Shown one piece after another: positions 1-10,392 of a stretch of DNA of 64,000 nucleotides. The notes beneath the pieces were generated by a model. The model saw only the letters and a program-made list of their open reading frames with translations, was not told where the DNA came from and did no database searches. This DNA is from Acanthochlamys bracteata (Eukaryota > Streptophyta > Magnoliopsida > Pandanales > Velloziaceae), in the NCBI GenBank assembly GCA_019914995.1, contig CM034138.1, positions 7,568,035-7,632,034 of the forward strand, in the 5' to 3' direction. The number at the start of each line of letters is the position of its first letter. The stretch's first letter is position 1. The position numbers and the translations under genes are program-made.

Positions 1-724
1 AATTTTTACATGGAAGGTTTTTTGTGTTACTGCAACATAGAGAAAAAAAAGTGATTTTAGTTGACGGCTGGAATCATACACAGAGCCGGAATCATACTCA
101 TCGGTTAAGCTCCACACCCTCCAGCTTAGCTGCCTCCTCAGAGGGAGAAGTCCGGCAGCGAGGCGGCGCGACGCAGGCGAGCAGAGCGAGAGGCGAGACA
201 GTTGCGTGAGCGACGATCGAAGACAAGAGGAGTCGAGTATGAAGTGCAGTAGATTTGTTAAATATAATGTATAATATAGAAATTTAATAATGCTAATGGA
301 CACTAAAATTCTCTTACTCCAGTTTACACTCCACATTGATGTGTAGCTGATTAATTTTCATATAAAATTAATCAAAAATTTTTTTTACTCTCTATTAATC
401 TTATGAAATCATTGCCAAATAAAAGCAATAGAAAGTAATTTATTCACTTATTCTCTATTATTCTCATTTATTCTCAATCCAAACAGACCCTTAATGATTT
501 GATATTCTAATAAAGAGTTGAATCGTATGTGTGGTTTCAAAAACTATATACTGTATTGTAATGTTGAATATCATCATCAATTATATGTAATTCAATATGT
601 GGGTATGTTTCATGTATTTGATTGAATATCAATATACGAAACTCATAGATTAGACCGAAATTTCAATTCAGTGCAATAAAACTTTGAAGAACAAATAATT
701 AACTTAAGCTCAATAGAACGCATG
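1..724. other. Intergenic, no gene seen
   Basis: AT-rich sequence with a small GC-richer patch at about 100-220. The only open frame (24-209) has low-complexity composition and no recognisable domain. No gene can be supported. Confidence 0.5.
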
Positions 725-729
725 AAAAG

Positions 730-1230
730 TGTCACGGCCCTAGAGTTTTTTTTTTTGCTCGTGCGGTATTTAGTCACCATTCTTTGTGGCTAAGTCAGCC
801 TTTCATCCAAACAAGCTATTAAAAATAACTAATGAAATTTGAATGGACTATAGAAAAAATAAAGAATACTTGAAGAGAGAGCTTTTAGAAGAAAAGCTTT
901 ATATTACTTGATTTGAATACAACTCTTAATTGATTTTCTTGATGCCCCAAATAAGAGCTCACCTCTCTTATTTATAGCTTCTCCACCTTCTCAACGGACG
1001 GTAGAAATTGTTTGATCGTACAGTAGAGAATACATAGTCGGAAAAGTTCTTACATAATATCTCTTACAAAAATTTCTACTTTTCTAAAATATTTCCTGAC
1101 CTAGTTTAGATTTATGCCAACTATCTTATATCTAAAATAGTTTACCATACTATAAACTTGGCTTATGTATAAGATATTTTACTAAGATCATTTCGATAGA
1201 AAAAATAGCCAAAATAGCCATACCGTGATA
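730..1230 (-). repeat. 3' LTR of the Ty3/gypsy element
   Basis: About 501 bp, aligning along its length with 3110-3629. It starts TGTCACGG and ends CGTGATA on the plus strand. The adjacent polypurine tract at 1231-1240 marks it as the 3' LTR of a minus-strand element. A few short indels separate it from its partner. Confidence 0.88.
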
Positions 1231-1608
1231 TTTTTTTCCATCTATTTTGCAATGCCCTCATCGCCGTTGTGTGGAGCTGTAGCGAAACTTTTTGTTCCTC
1301 CTCGTTGGGTGGCTTCTTCTGCTTAAATTCTTTATTTTTCTTTGGCAGCTTGTTCCGACAGGTAGGCTGTTTTCAGAGTTGCATAGTAGAAATAGTCATG
1401 ATCTGGACATTCGTTTTAGCGACAAATGTACCATACACATATGCCCTTCATCCAAAATCTATATGGAATTGGCAAAGAGGATAGGCATGACCTTCACACG
1501 ATCCAGGAACTCTACCCTAAGAACTATTGAAAAATCATCCATATTTACAACGAAAAAGTCCACAAGACCAGAACACTCACCTATGCGTGTTTTTACTCCA
1601 CGAGCAAC

Positions 1609-3076
1609 TTATAAAATTGATTTGAATTTGGAATTGACTGCTTTAAGCCATCCTTGTCTCGTTTCGTACTTGATCGCAAGTCTTTTACCTTCCTTCTCCT
1701 CAAGAAAGTTTTGGGTAGCCTCTGTGTCCACCAAGGCGCGTACCTTTTGCCTATTAATCTTAACCATCATGTATGGTAGATCCTTCACTTCACGTCGCGG
1801 CACATCTTCGTTGGCTTTGTCGGAATTAAGGAGTTGTAAAGAACCTATCTTTACTTCTTCAAGTTGCTCTTGCGGCCCATATACTGTTTCTATTAAGGCT
1901 GAAAGCTTGCTCCGTTTTGGGCACTCTCTAACCATATGTGGTCCATCACAAAGGACGCATTTTAATGGATCTTTACTATTTTCTCGATTACTACCATTGC
2001 TTCCTTGGCCTCTATGGAAGCCTCTCTTAGTTTTTTGTGGGTCAAGTGTTGTTTTCTTAACTTGATGGGTACCTCCACCGCCATTGTCTTTAAAGTACTC
2101 TCGAGGCTTATGCTTTTCGGGCCGTTGGAACTCAATAAGGGACTCGGCTGTGGCAATGGCAGAGCTGAGATCTTGAGGTCCTTGACGTTGGATCTCCAAC
2201 CTTGCCCCATGCTTGCAATCCGTCCATTAAAGCAAAAACGGCCTCCCTTTTTGGAAAATCAGAGATCTCTAAGGTCAACTTTGAAATTTTTTTAACATAG
2301 TCCATTATACTGCTCCGATGGGATAAGCGCGAAGCTTTACCCTTGCTTCATCCTCGTCATTTATCGGATAGAATTGCCGTTTAAGTTTTCTCTTGAATTC
2401 TTCCCAAGTTGCAATAGTGTAGGTCCTCTCTCGATCTCGGCACGCCTCCTCCTCTACCATATCATTGCGGTATTCTCAAAATAAAGAGTGGCATGATCGA
2501 TCTTACCTGCATCCTTAGTGATGCCGATACTTTTAAAGAGTTGCTCCAAGCTCCAAAAGAAGTTATCAATCTCTTTCGCGTTCCGCGCACCCTTATACGC
2601 CTTGGATTTAGAACATCCATTTTCGAAGGAGTTGAAGTTGAGAGTAGGGCGGAAACTTCCTCTTGTGTAAGTGTCATCTTGCAAAGTGCCTAATTCTGTC
2701 GGATATCCCTCAATTCATTGGCCAACCTTACGATCTCTTCCCTAAAAATCATAACTTCTCTCATAAGAGCATCCACATCACCTAAGAGAGTTTATAAGGG
2801 CTTACCTTGGTGATATGATGATTCGGCCACCACGTTCAAGGCGCCTTGCATCTCCCTACGAAGTTCTTCTTATCCCTTCTCGAGCTTCTCGATGCTTTGA
2901 TCCAACTATTAGAACTGGTCCACCTTATCGGCCATAACAAGCTCCATCCTATAGAGCCTTGCGTTCATGTCCGCCATTACATTCCTAAACTTGTCTTTGC
3001 GTTGGCGACTACTTTCGGGAGTTTTCTTTTCCCTTTCCCTTCCCTCATGAATGATAACATCGCTTCCGTTTGCCAT
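1609..3076 (-). pseudogene. Degenerate Ty3/gypsy gag-protease
   Basis: This is the structural and protease polyprotein of an LTR retrotransposon, broken into several minus-strand frames. The start is at about 3076 (MANGSDV). A retrotransposon Gag segment lies at 2684-2454, including KEIDNFFWSLEQ and ATLYFENTAMIW. A zinc knuckle follows at about 1950 (C-x2-C-x4-H-x4-C in CVLCDGPHMVRECP), then an aspartic-protease-like motif ALVDTEATQNF at about 1740. The expected protease core is DTGA, so here Gly is replaced by Glu and the protease should be dead. Frame changes between the blocks also prevent a full-length Gag. Nothing of pol is present downstream before the LTR. Confidence 0.8.
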
Positions 3077-3094
3077 TTTTTCTGGGCAGAATTT

Positions 3095-3107
3095 GACTCT
3101 GATACTA
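3095..3107 (-). other. Primer binding site (tRNA-iMet type)
   Basis: The minus-strand reading TAGTATCAGAGTC lies two bases inside the 5' LTR and matches the usual plant iMet primer site TGGTATCAGAGC at most positions. It fixes the orientation of the element. Confidence 0.75.
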
Positions 3108-3109
3108 CT

Positions 3110-3629
3110 TATCACGGGCCTAAAATTTTTATTTGGCTTGTGCAGCACTTAGTCACCCTTCCTTTTGGCTAAGTCAGCCTTTCACCCAAACAAACTATTA
3201 AAGATAACTAAGAAAACATGCATGGATTAGAGAAAAAATAAGTAACATTTGAAGAGAGAGCTTTTGAAAGGAAAGATTTATATTACTTGACTTGAATACA
3301 ACTCTTGATTGATTTATTTGATGCTCCAAATGAGAGCTCACCTCCTCTATTTATAACTTCTCTACTTCCTCAACGGACGATAGAGATTGTTTTGATCGAA
3401 AAGTGGAGAGTACATAATCCAAAAAGTTCTTACATAATATTTCTTACAAAATCTCCACGTTTCTAAAGTATTCCCTAAACTATTTTAGATTTATGCAAAC
3501 TTTCTTATATCTAGAGTATTCTATCATACTTCAGATTTGGCTTATGTATAAGGTATTTTATCTAAGTAGAAAGCATTCTATTAAGGTAATTTCGATGAAG
3601 AAAATAGTCAAAATAGCCATATCGTGACA
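3110..3629 (-). repeat. 5' LTR of the Ty3/gypsy element
   Basis: About 520 bp, the direct-repeat partner of 730-1230. It ends GTGACA at 3629 and is followed by the AAAAG duplication. It would contain the element promoter; a TATTTATAA-like stretch lies at about 3350. Confidence 0.88.
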
Positions 3630-3783
3630 AAAAGTTGCTTAAAATTAATTTTTCAATTTAGTGTAATAATTTATGAAGGACAAACAATTAATTAACTCTA
3701 CTAGCTCTTATTTTCAATCCAACCTTTAAGTTTTAATTAGTAAGCTGATACATATCTTTAGTGAAGAAAATACTCGGAGCATG

Positions 3784-4356
3784 TGTGAGAAATTGTAAAA
3801 CTACTATGTAAATTAATAATTTATTAAAAAATAATAAGTTAAATTTGTATTCATATTAGAATGCCAAAGATCAAGGAAGACGAATCATCATCCAAAAAGT
3901 TGGAAAGACAACGGTCAAGAATTTTGAAATATCTCTTAGAAGATTGAAAGCCAAAAAATTTGTACATTTAATGGGAAGATGAAAGAACAACCGTTTGAAA
4001 GTTTAAAAGTCTTCTTGGGATATTATATATATGAATGAGAGTCATTTGCTTACAACATAGAAAGTAAAAAAGGATCATTCACACATCAAATGTGAGAGAT
4101 AGAAATAAAGCATTCTAATGAGAGTTCCCACTTAAAATGTAACACAAAAATTTGTAATTGTTTTGATTTAGTAATTTTTTTTAAGGCTACTTTGCTTTTT
4201 CATGGGATTTTTCTCATTTTTTCTCGTGTAAATCTTTTGTCTTTATAATTGTCTTACTTTTACCTCAATTCTCGTATTGCTTACACAAGATCTTTTAATA
4301 TATTTTATATTTCTGCTGCGTCTATCGACAATTGAACACACTAGATATTTTCAACA
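3784..4356 (+). repeat. 5' LTR of Copia element
   Basis: Direct repeat of 5323-5895 with the same length and boundaries, ending TCAACA immediately before the primer binding site. Confidence 0.88.
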
Positions 4357-4734
4357 AGTGGCATTAGAGCTATTGGTTTGTTGCAATAACAAGTAAGTAC
4401 GAGATTGAGAAAAAATATAAGACCATGACAAGTAAGGTTGGAGGTGTGGATCTCTCGAAGTCCCTTACTTGTGTAGCGTAATGATAATCGTGAGGCTGTA
4501 GTGGGAGAACGTAGGGCCAATAAATAGAATTCTGTGGATACAGATATGGCGAGATAGATGCAATAGAGAGATTCGGCTGTCTTAGACTAGTTATCTGAGA
4601 AAAGTGTTAGAATGTTTTAACATGTATAATAGTAAACTGATATCTACCCCACTCTCTACTAATCTCAAACTTTTTTCTTTGTTATCCTCTATCCAAGAGT
4701 AAGAGAGGATAGGGATGCCTTAGATAGCATATGC

Positions 4735-5030
4735 ATCAGCAGTGGAAGCTTAATGTATGTCATTATTTACACTCGTCCTGACATTGAACATATAGTGAGA
4801 GTGGTAAGTAGATTCATGTTATGTACTGGAATTGAGCGTGAAAAGGATTTTTAAATATGTGAAAGGAATCTTAAATGCTCGTTGTGTTACAGAAGATCTA
4901 AATTTATTCTCAAAGAGTTTGTTGATATATATATATTATGAAGATAATTTGGATAGGATGTTGTTTTCAGTGGGAGCATTGATATGTTCAAAATTTTTAT
5001 CAAATAGAACCCTACGGTGTATTAACTAAG
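4735..5030 (+). pseudogene. Copia reverse transcriptase / RNase H remnant
   Basis: In more than one frame this stretch encodes the junction of Copia reverse transcriptase and RNase H. First comes a TRPDIEH-type motif with SRFMLCTG (about 4770-4830). Then in the frame of 4832-5029 comes VKRIFKYVKGIL, which matches the family pattern VKRILRYLKGT. IYYEDNLDR and ALICSKFLS follow, corresponding to the RNase H YxDADxAGD block. The aspartates are largely lost and there are frame changes, so this is a relic. Confidence 0.7.
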
Positions 5031-5322
5031 ACGGTAATTCTTGACATATTTTTTATTTTATAGATATATGTATGGAACCAAAATGAGGAACATCATTGGA
5101 TGTGACCGTTGTCACAAGGAAGACAAAATAAAATCACTTTAAAATAACAATAGAACCAGGGAAAGATATGCAACGGTATGAGGTAAGAAGCCAGCTAGCA
5201 TGCGTGCTAACCCTGCTCCTCTCAGTCGTACCTATTTTTCGTGTCATCGAATTTTGACACTTACGTATCAGTTTCTTGTTATTTTTGAATTACAATTTAC
5301 AAAGTGTTTTAAATGGAAGATT

Positions 5323-5895
5323 TGTTATAAATTGTAAAGCCACTATATAAATTAGTGGTTCAATAGAAGGTAACAAGTTAAATGTGCATTCATATTGGAA
5401 TGCCAAAGATCAAGGAAGACGAAAAATCACCAAAAAAATTTAAAAGCCAACGGTCAAGGATTTTGAATCATCTCTTTGAAGATGGAAAAGTTAAAGACTT
5501 GTACAATTAATGGAAAGATAAAAGGACAACCATTTGGAAGTTCAAAAATCTCATTAGGGCATTATATATAAGAACGAGAGGCATTTGTTTGGAATATAGA
5601 GAATGAAAAAGGATTATTCACACACATCAAATGTGAGAGATAGAAATAAACCATTCTAATTAGAATACCCACTTAAAGTGTAACTTAAGAGTTTGTAATT
5701 ACTTTGATTTAAATTTTCTTGAAGGCTAGTTTGCCTTTCCGTAGAGTATTTCTCATTTTTTTCCACGTAAATATTTTATTTTTGTGATTGTTTTGCTTTT
5801 GTCTCAATTCTCGTATTGCTTACGCAAGACCTTTGAGTGTGTTTTATATTTTCGTTGCGTATCTTAACAATCGGACACATTCGGTATTTGTAACA
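5323..5895 (+). repeat. 3' LTR of Copia element
   Basis: Partner of 3784-4356, starting TGTTATAAATTG and ending GTAACA, followed by the GCATG duplication. Confidence 0.88.
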
Positions 5896-6066
5896 GCATG
5901 AAAATAATAAGCTTTACAATTCCTTATCGGTAGACTTTTTTCCAAGTTGAAAATTAGAAAGGTAAGATTATTTTATCATATTATTCATATAGGATGTGTT
6001 GGCACTTGACAGACCCGCTTATATGTTTAATTTTTTAGCTCACAACTTGAAAGAGAAATATCAGTT

Positions 6067-6316
6067 GAACAAATTAGGGCATGTTTGGTAGAGCTTTTCT
6101 CACTCAACTTTTTATTTCACGTTTCCCAATAAAATTTTTAAAATTTTATAAAAATTTTAAAAAAATTTTATAAGTCCGAAAAATTTTACGTCATGAAATT
6201 TTTTATTAGTTATTTTTTTTATAAGTAAAAAAATATGACTTATTTTAAAAAAAATTTTCAAAAATATCTCTTTTTTTGAAAAACTTATTTTTAATAAACA
6301 CTTTCTAAATATCCCC
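6067..6316. mobile_element. AT-rich hAT-type MITE, family copy 1
   Basis: Roughly 250 bp, over 80% AT, beginning GGGCATGTTTGGTAGAGC and ending AAACACTTTCTAAATATCCC. The ends are imperfect inverted repeats of the GGG...TTTGG kind common in hAT MITEs. The core resembles the cores at about 41,330, 46,014 and 63,060. The target duplication is not clear. Confidence 0.45.
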
Positions 6317-6552
6317 AAATGGTCGTTATTACTTGAAAGCAATAGTGACACTCAGAAGATCGGCCGCTATTTCTCTAGTAATAGGGACCAAATACAAAGA
6401 TGGTCCCTTTACTTTAAAAATAAAAATTTTAAATTAATTAATAAAATTATACACTATTAAAATTTTTATATATTATTAAGATTTTTATATAAAAAATTTA
6501 ACTTTATAACAACTTAAAGAGTCAAAACTTTATAAAAATGTCTAAAGTCGGT

Positions 6553-7330
6553 GAAACCTATACGTAGACGACTTTTTTGGCGAGAATGATATATATGATG
6601 CGTGAGTTAGAAGTATTTACGCATTTTAAAATTTTAAATCAATCGAAAACTTAACTCCATAATAACTTAAGGGGTCAAAAGTTAAAGTCGAAAGACTCCG
6701 AAACCTACGCATACATGATTGTCTTGGCGAGAGTAAGTTATAGAAAGAAACATAATTATATTTGGATATAGAATGAGTGAGTTTAGAAGCATTTATATAT
6801 TTTAAAATTTTTTATATCGAACACTTAGCTTCACAACAACTTTAGGTGGTCAAATTTTAAAAAAAGTGTCAAAATGCTACGAAATCTACGTATACACGAC
6901 ATGCTCGCGAAAGTGACTTATAGGATAAAACGAAATCGCATTTAGATATAAGATGAAGTGAGTTAGAAGTATTTATATATTTTAAAAATTTTTATTAAAA
7001 AATTAGCTTTATAGCAACTTAAGGGGTCAAATTTTAAAAAAAAATGTCCAAATGCTTCGAAACTTACGCGTACATGACTGTCTAGATGAGAGTGAATTGT
7101 ATGAAGAAACAAAATCGTCATTTGAAAGTAGGACGAGTGAATTAAAAATATTTACACTATTAAAATTTTTATATCAAAAACTTAAAATATATAACTTAAG
7201 AGATTAAAAACTTAGAAAAAATATTGAAAGGTAACGAAACATAACTATCTCGGCGAGAATAAATAATTTGAGGAAGAAACAGAATTGTATTTAGAGATCA
7301 AACGAATGAACTAGATATGGTATTCTATTT
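6553..7330 (+). repeat. Degenerate ~178-bp tandem repeat, about five units
   Basis: The landmark GAAACCTACGCATACATGA-like motif recurs at 6553, 6700, 6881, 7059 and 7236, giving spacings of 147, 181, 178 and 177 bp. Each unit also contains AACTTAAGGGGTCAAA, GGCGAGAGTGA and GAGTTAGAAGTATTTA blocks in the same order. Divergence between units is substantial. Confidence 0.8.
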
Positions 7331-7761
7331 TTTAATTTTTATTATATATGATTATAGATTTGTTATATATTGTAGCTTTTAATAATATTTGTTCTTTTAT
7401 TTCATGCACATAATTGGTGTCGGTGCTTGTATAAAATTTGCGTTGATGACTATATTTGATATGAAGTTGGTATTAATAACATTATTGATATTATATTATA
7501 AAAATATTTATGTACTTTTTAGTAAATATTTAATTAATATAAAATATTTAAAATATATTTAATTTAGGGAATATTTATAATTTTGTGTTGTGCATTTTGT
7601 TGTATATTTTCATGTTTTTATATAAAAATTCTAAAAAAATTAATTTAAATAAAAAATAGCAATTAGTAGTGTTGGTCGCTATTTAATAGCGACCACGCTT
7701 GTTTCGATCCTCAATTTCTTTTAACAGCAACATGTTTGATTTGATCATTGTTATTTATAGC

Positions 7762-9383
7762 CATAATTTTAAAATTCGGTCCAGATCGGCCGATTTGGAA
7801 GAAAACTAGCGACCCGACACCGATTTCGGGCCGAATCGATGCAAAAACGGACCGTGCGAGCAATCCAGCAAGACCCAGGTCGACCCGGCCGGGTCCCGGA
7901 TCACCCAGTGCTTTTATTTATTAAAAAATTAAAAACTTAAAACAAAAAAGCAAAAATTGGTTCGTGTCTTCCGGTTCACTGGTTCGGTATTTCTGAATCA
8001 AGTTCTTCCTTCTCGCTCATTGTCAATACGTTGCCGAGAATATTCTCCTCCCGCATCGATTGATTTGCTAACCGTCGTCCTTTTCTTCTCAGCGTTCTGA
8101 TTTTTTAGTCCAGTTTATTCCTTATCGGCATTCTCGCTCGATCGTTCAATCCGCTTGTTCGTTCTCGTTGTTCGTTCGAAATTGCATCTCTCGTGGTCTT
8201 CTTGTTGCTATTCCTCTCTACTGCAGCCATCTTTCCTCGGACATGAATTCTGCTCTAACTAAACCTACTAATCCCACTCCCACCGAGCCATCAATTCCAC
8301 AAAATCAGAATATTTCAAGAGGTGGTGGTTTTGATTATTGTCTTCGTACGGCTGTTTATTTTAGTACCACTTTCTTCAAATTCACTAAAAGTAAAATTCT
8401 CATCCTTCCACTTCTAAAGAAGATTGTTTGCTTATAGCTTTTCAGTGTCTTTTAATAGGATGAAAAATCATGAACAATGAGTAGCTAATTTATGGAATAT
8501 TTTTATCGATTAATAACTTTACTATTGTTGAAGTTCTTTGTCATTATAGTGCAATTGAAATCTCTGATGCTCTGGTGCTCTGACAAAATCTCAAAACTCA
8601 ATGGTTAGCAGCCTTTGGTGGTCTGGAAACTGAAAAAGGTTGTTGCTAAGTTGCCTTTGCCCAGATCTCTTACAATCTCAGTGTTGTTGCCTTGCTAGTG
8701 GGTTGCCTCTAGTGCCAAGCCTAGTAAGCCTGTATATGCATACTGCATATATGAAAATTACCGCTAGTGTTGTTGAATTGCCTCCACCCTCCACCTAATT
8801 TTCAGGTTCAGCAGTAAGCCTGCATACATGATCCAGATAGTAAGGCTGTTGAAGGAGTCAACCCACCACTGATAAGCTTGCATACATGAAAGTTTTTTAA
8901 ACAATTAGACTTCACATGCATTCCAAAGTTGATTAATTATTTGAATTATTTATATCAAACAATTTGTGCTTAGAAGATAGTGAGTCTAAGTACTTCTCTT
9001 GGTTCCAAAAGCTCTACAGCGTCCTGCCTGCATAAAAAAATGCTGCTCCTTGTTGTATGTATAAGCAAATAGTGTAGATAGTTTGTTCTTTGTAATACAT
9101 AAAATATAAAAATTTTATTATGTTTTAGGTCTTTTAGCTATTGTTTTAAATATTGTTGCTGAAAAAACATGAAAGATGTAATTTCAAAAACATATTCATA
9201 TTTCTTATATACAATTATTTTTTTAATTATAAATAGTTGCTACAGTCTATATATTTGTATTAACATATTATATTTATTTAATAAATTCGATTTGATCTAG
9301 TGGGTCGATTCGATGATCCATTCGGTTAATCGGTGACTCGGTAATTTTTCGGATCGCGGACTGAGTTGGATTTTAGAACTATG
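7762..9383. mobile_element. Non-autonomous hAT-type element (1.6 kb)
   Basis: The left end is CATAATTTTAAAATTCGG. The right end on the opposite strand is CATAGTTCTAAAATCCAA, an imperfect terminal inverted repeat followed on both sides by CG-rich GGTCCGGATCGGCC-like sequence. Flanks are TTTATAGC (7754-7761) and CTTATAGC (9384-9391), an 8-bp duplication with one mismatch, as expected for hAT. The interior has no transposase. A CT-rich leader-like region at 7980-8250 precedes a short frame (8244-8437) that soon ends, possibly the deleted front of a transposase gene. Confidence 0.65.
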
Positions 9384-9823
9384 CTTATAGCGATATCTGC
9401 TTTTTGGTAGCTATTACGTGTATATTTCGTGACCATTGCTTCATTATGGTTGTCAATACTATCGGCGACCAGCTTTTAGCAACTAGTTTAGCGGTTGGTA
9501 TTTATTGGTCGTAAGTAGTAATAGCGACCGATTTTGTGTAGTTTGGCCCTATTAGTAGATTTTAGTATAGTGAACAACAAAACGAATTAGCATGTCCAAC
9601 TTCAAAATATTTTATTTTCTTTTTATTTCTTTTAAAAATATTTTTTATAACATTTTTATCAAAGAATAAATTCTAAAATTAAGCTGTCAGATTGAATTAA
9701 AATTAGTTTTGAATTTATAGAGAAGATAATTTTTTTAATTGAATGGATAATGTTTTGATAATTTTTAAGTCAAATATAAATTAAAAAATTATTTTGAAAA
9801 AAAAAAGTTCCCACTAAGGGTCT

Positions 9824-10017
9824 ATTTGGAGGTGCGTTGTTTCTGTCAAAAAACTTTTCCATGCTCTAAAATTTATTTTTAATTTAAAAATATAAATAAA
9901 ATTACATGTTATAAAATTATTATATACATAATTGTTATTATTTTAAGTTAAAAAAATAGCAAATTTTATTTTTCAAAAAATTCTGTTTCTTCAAAAATTG
10001 TACGTTTGAAACAACCC
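9824..10017. mobile_element. hAT-like MITE
   Basis: About 194 bp with ends GGGTCTATTTGGAGGTGCG and, on the other strand, GGGTTGTTTCAAACGTAC. The interior is AT-rich and there is no coding capacity. It sits just downstream of the hydrolase gene. Confidence 0.5.
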
Positions 10018-10392
10018 CGAACAACTCCTAATTATTAGCAGTCACTTGAAATTGTAATTTTGTTAAAGCTGTATTTATTACATGCCTTCATCTCCCTGTA
10101 AATGCAATTCGAAGCATCTCAACTCAAATGGCTCGCATACAAATATTTCATTAAAAAACGAAAATTAATGGGGGGAAGAGAAGAAAAGAAAAATTCCCCG
10201 GTGATTTCAAAGAAGCTCTTGAGTGTACCAACAAGATTTTGGCTACATCACACTTAACTGGTGGGAAAAAAAAAATAAATCATTCACTCCACATGCACAA
10301 GACAAACATGATATCGGAAGGCGCTTAAAAGTGGATCAGAGCATTGACACAAATTAACGAACCAATAAATACAACATTCGTACTGAAAATCA

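Larger units (their letters stand above)
730..3629 (-). mobile_element. Short Ty3/gypsy LTR retrotransposon carrying only gag-protease (TR-GAG-like)
   Basis: Two long direct repeats (730-1230 and 3110-3629) bracket a 1.88-kb interior. The 5-bp target-site duplication AAAAG is perfect (725-729 and 3630-3634). Read on the minus strand, a tRNA-iMet-like primer binding site follows the right-hand (5') LTR, and a polypurine tract TGGAAAAAAA (1231-1240) abuts the left-hand (3') LTR. The interior has Gag, a CCHC zinc knuckle and the beginning of an aspartic protease. There is no reverse transcriptase, RNase H or integrase. The intact boundaries mean the element inserted in roughly this form or lost its pol segment internally. 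By eye the LTRs differ at well over 10% of sites, so it is old. Confidence 0.9.
3784..5895 (+). mobile_element. Internally deleted Ty1/Copia retrotransposon
   Basis: Two LTRs of exactly equal length (573 bp, 3784-4356 and 5323-5895) start TGT and end ACA. They are bracketed by a perfect 5-bp duplication GCATG (3779-3783 and 5896-5900). A primer binding site at 4359-4371 (TGGCATTAGAGCT) closely matches the iMet-type site and sets plus-strand orientation. Only about 0.97 kb of interior remains, against 3.5-4 kb in intact Copia elements. Most of gag, protease, integrase and the front of reverse transcriptase are gone. Confidence 0.9.
6318..9572. mobile_element. Probable old CACTA-like element, interrupted
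   Basis: The right end reads ...TTTAGTATAGTG (ending 9572), which is CACTATACTAAA on the other strand, a CACTA-type terminus. Short GGTCGCTATT/AATAGCGACC motifs in both orientations cluster at 6322-6410, 7675-7700 and 9385-9535, as subterminal repeats do. The left terminus was not found and no transposase frame is visible. The tandem array and the hAT element lie inside. Confidence 0.4.

Noticed and set aside
1292-2065. 257-residue plus-strand frame
   Set aside because: It is the antisense shadow of the retrotransposon gag-protease on the minus strand; no plant domain fits.
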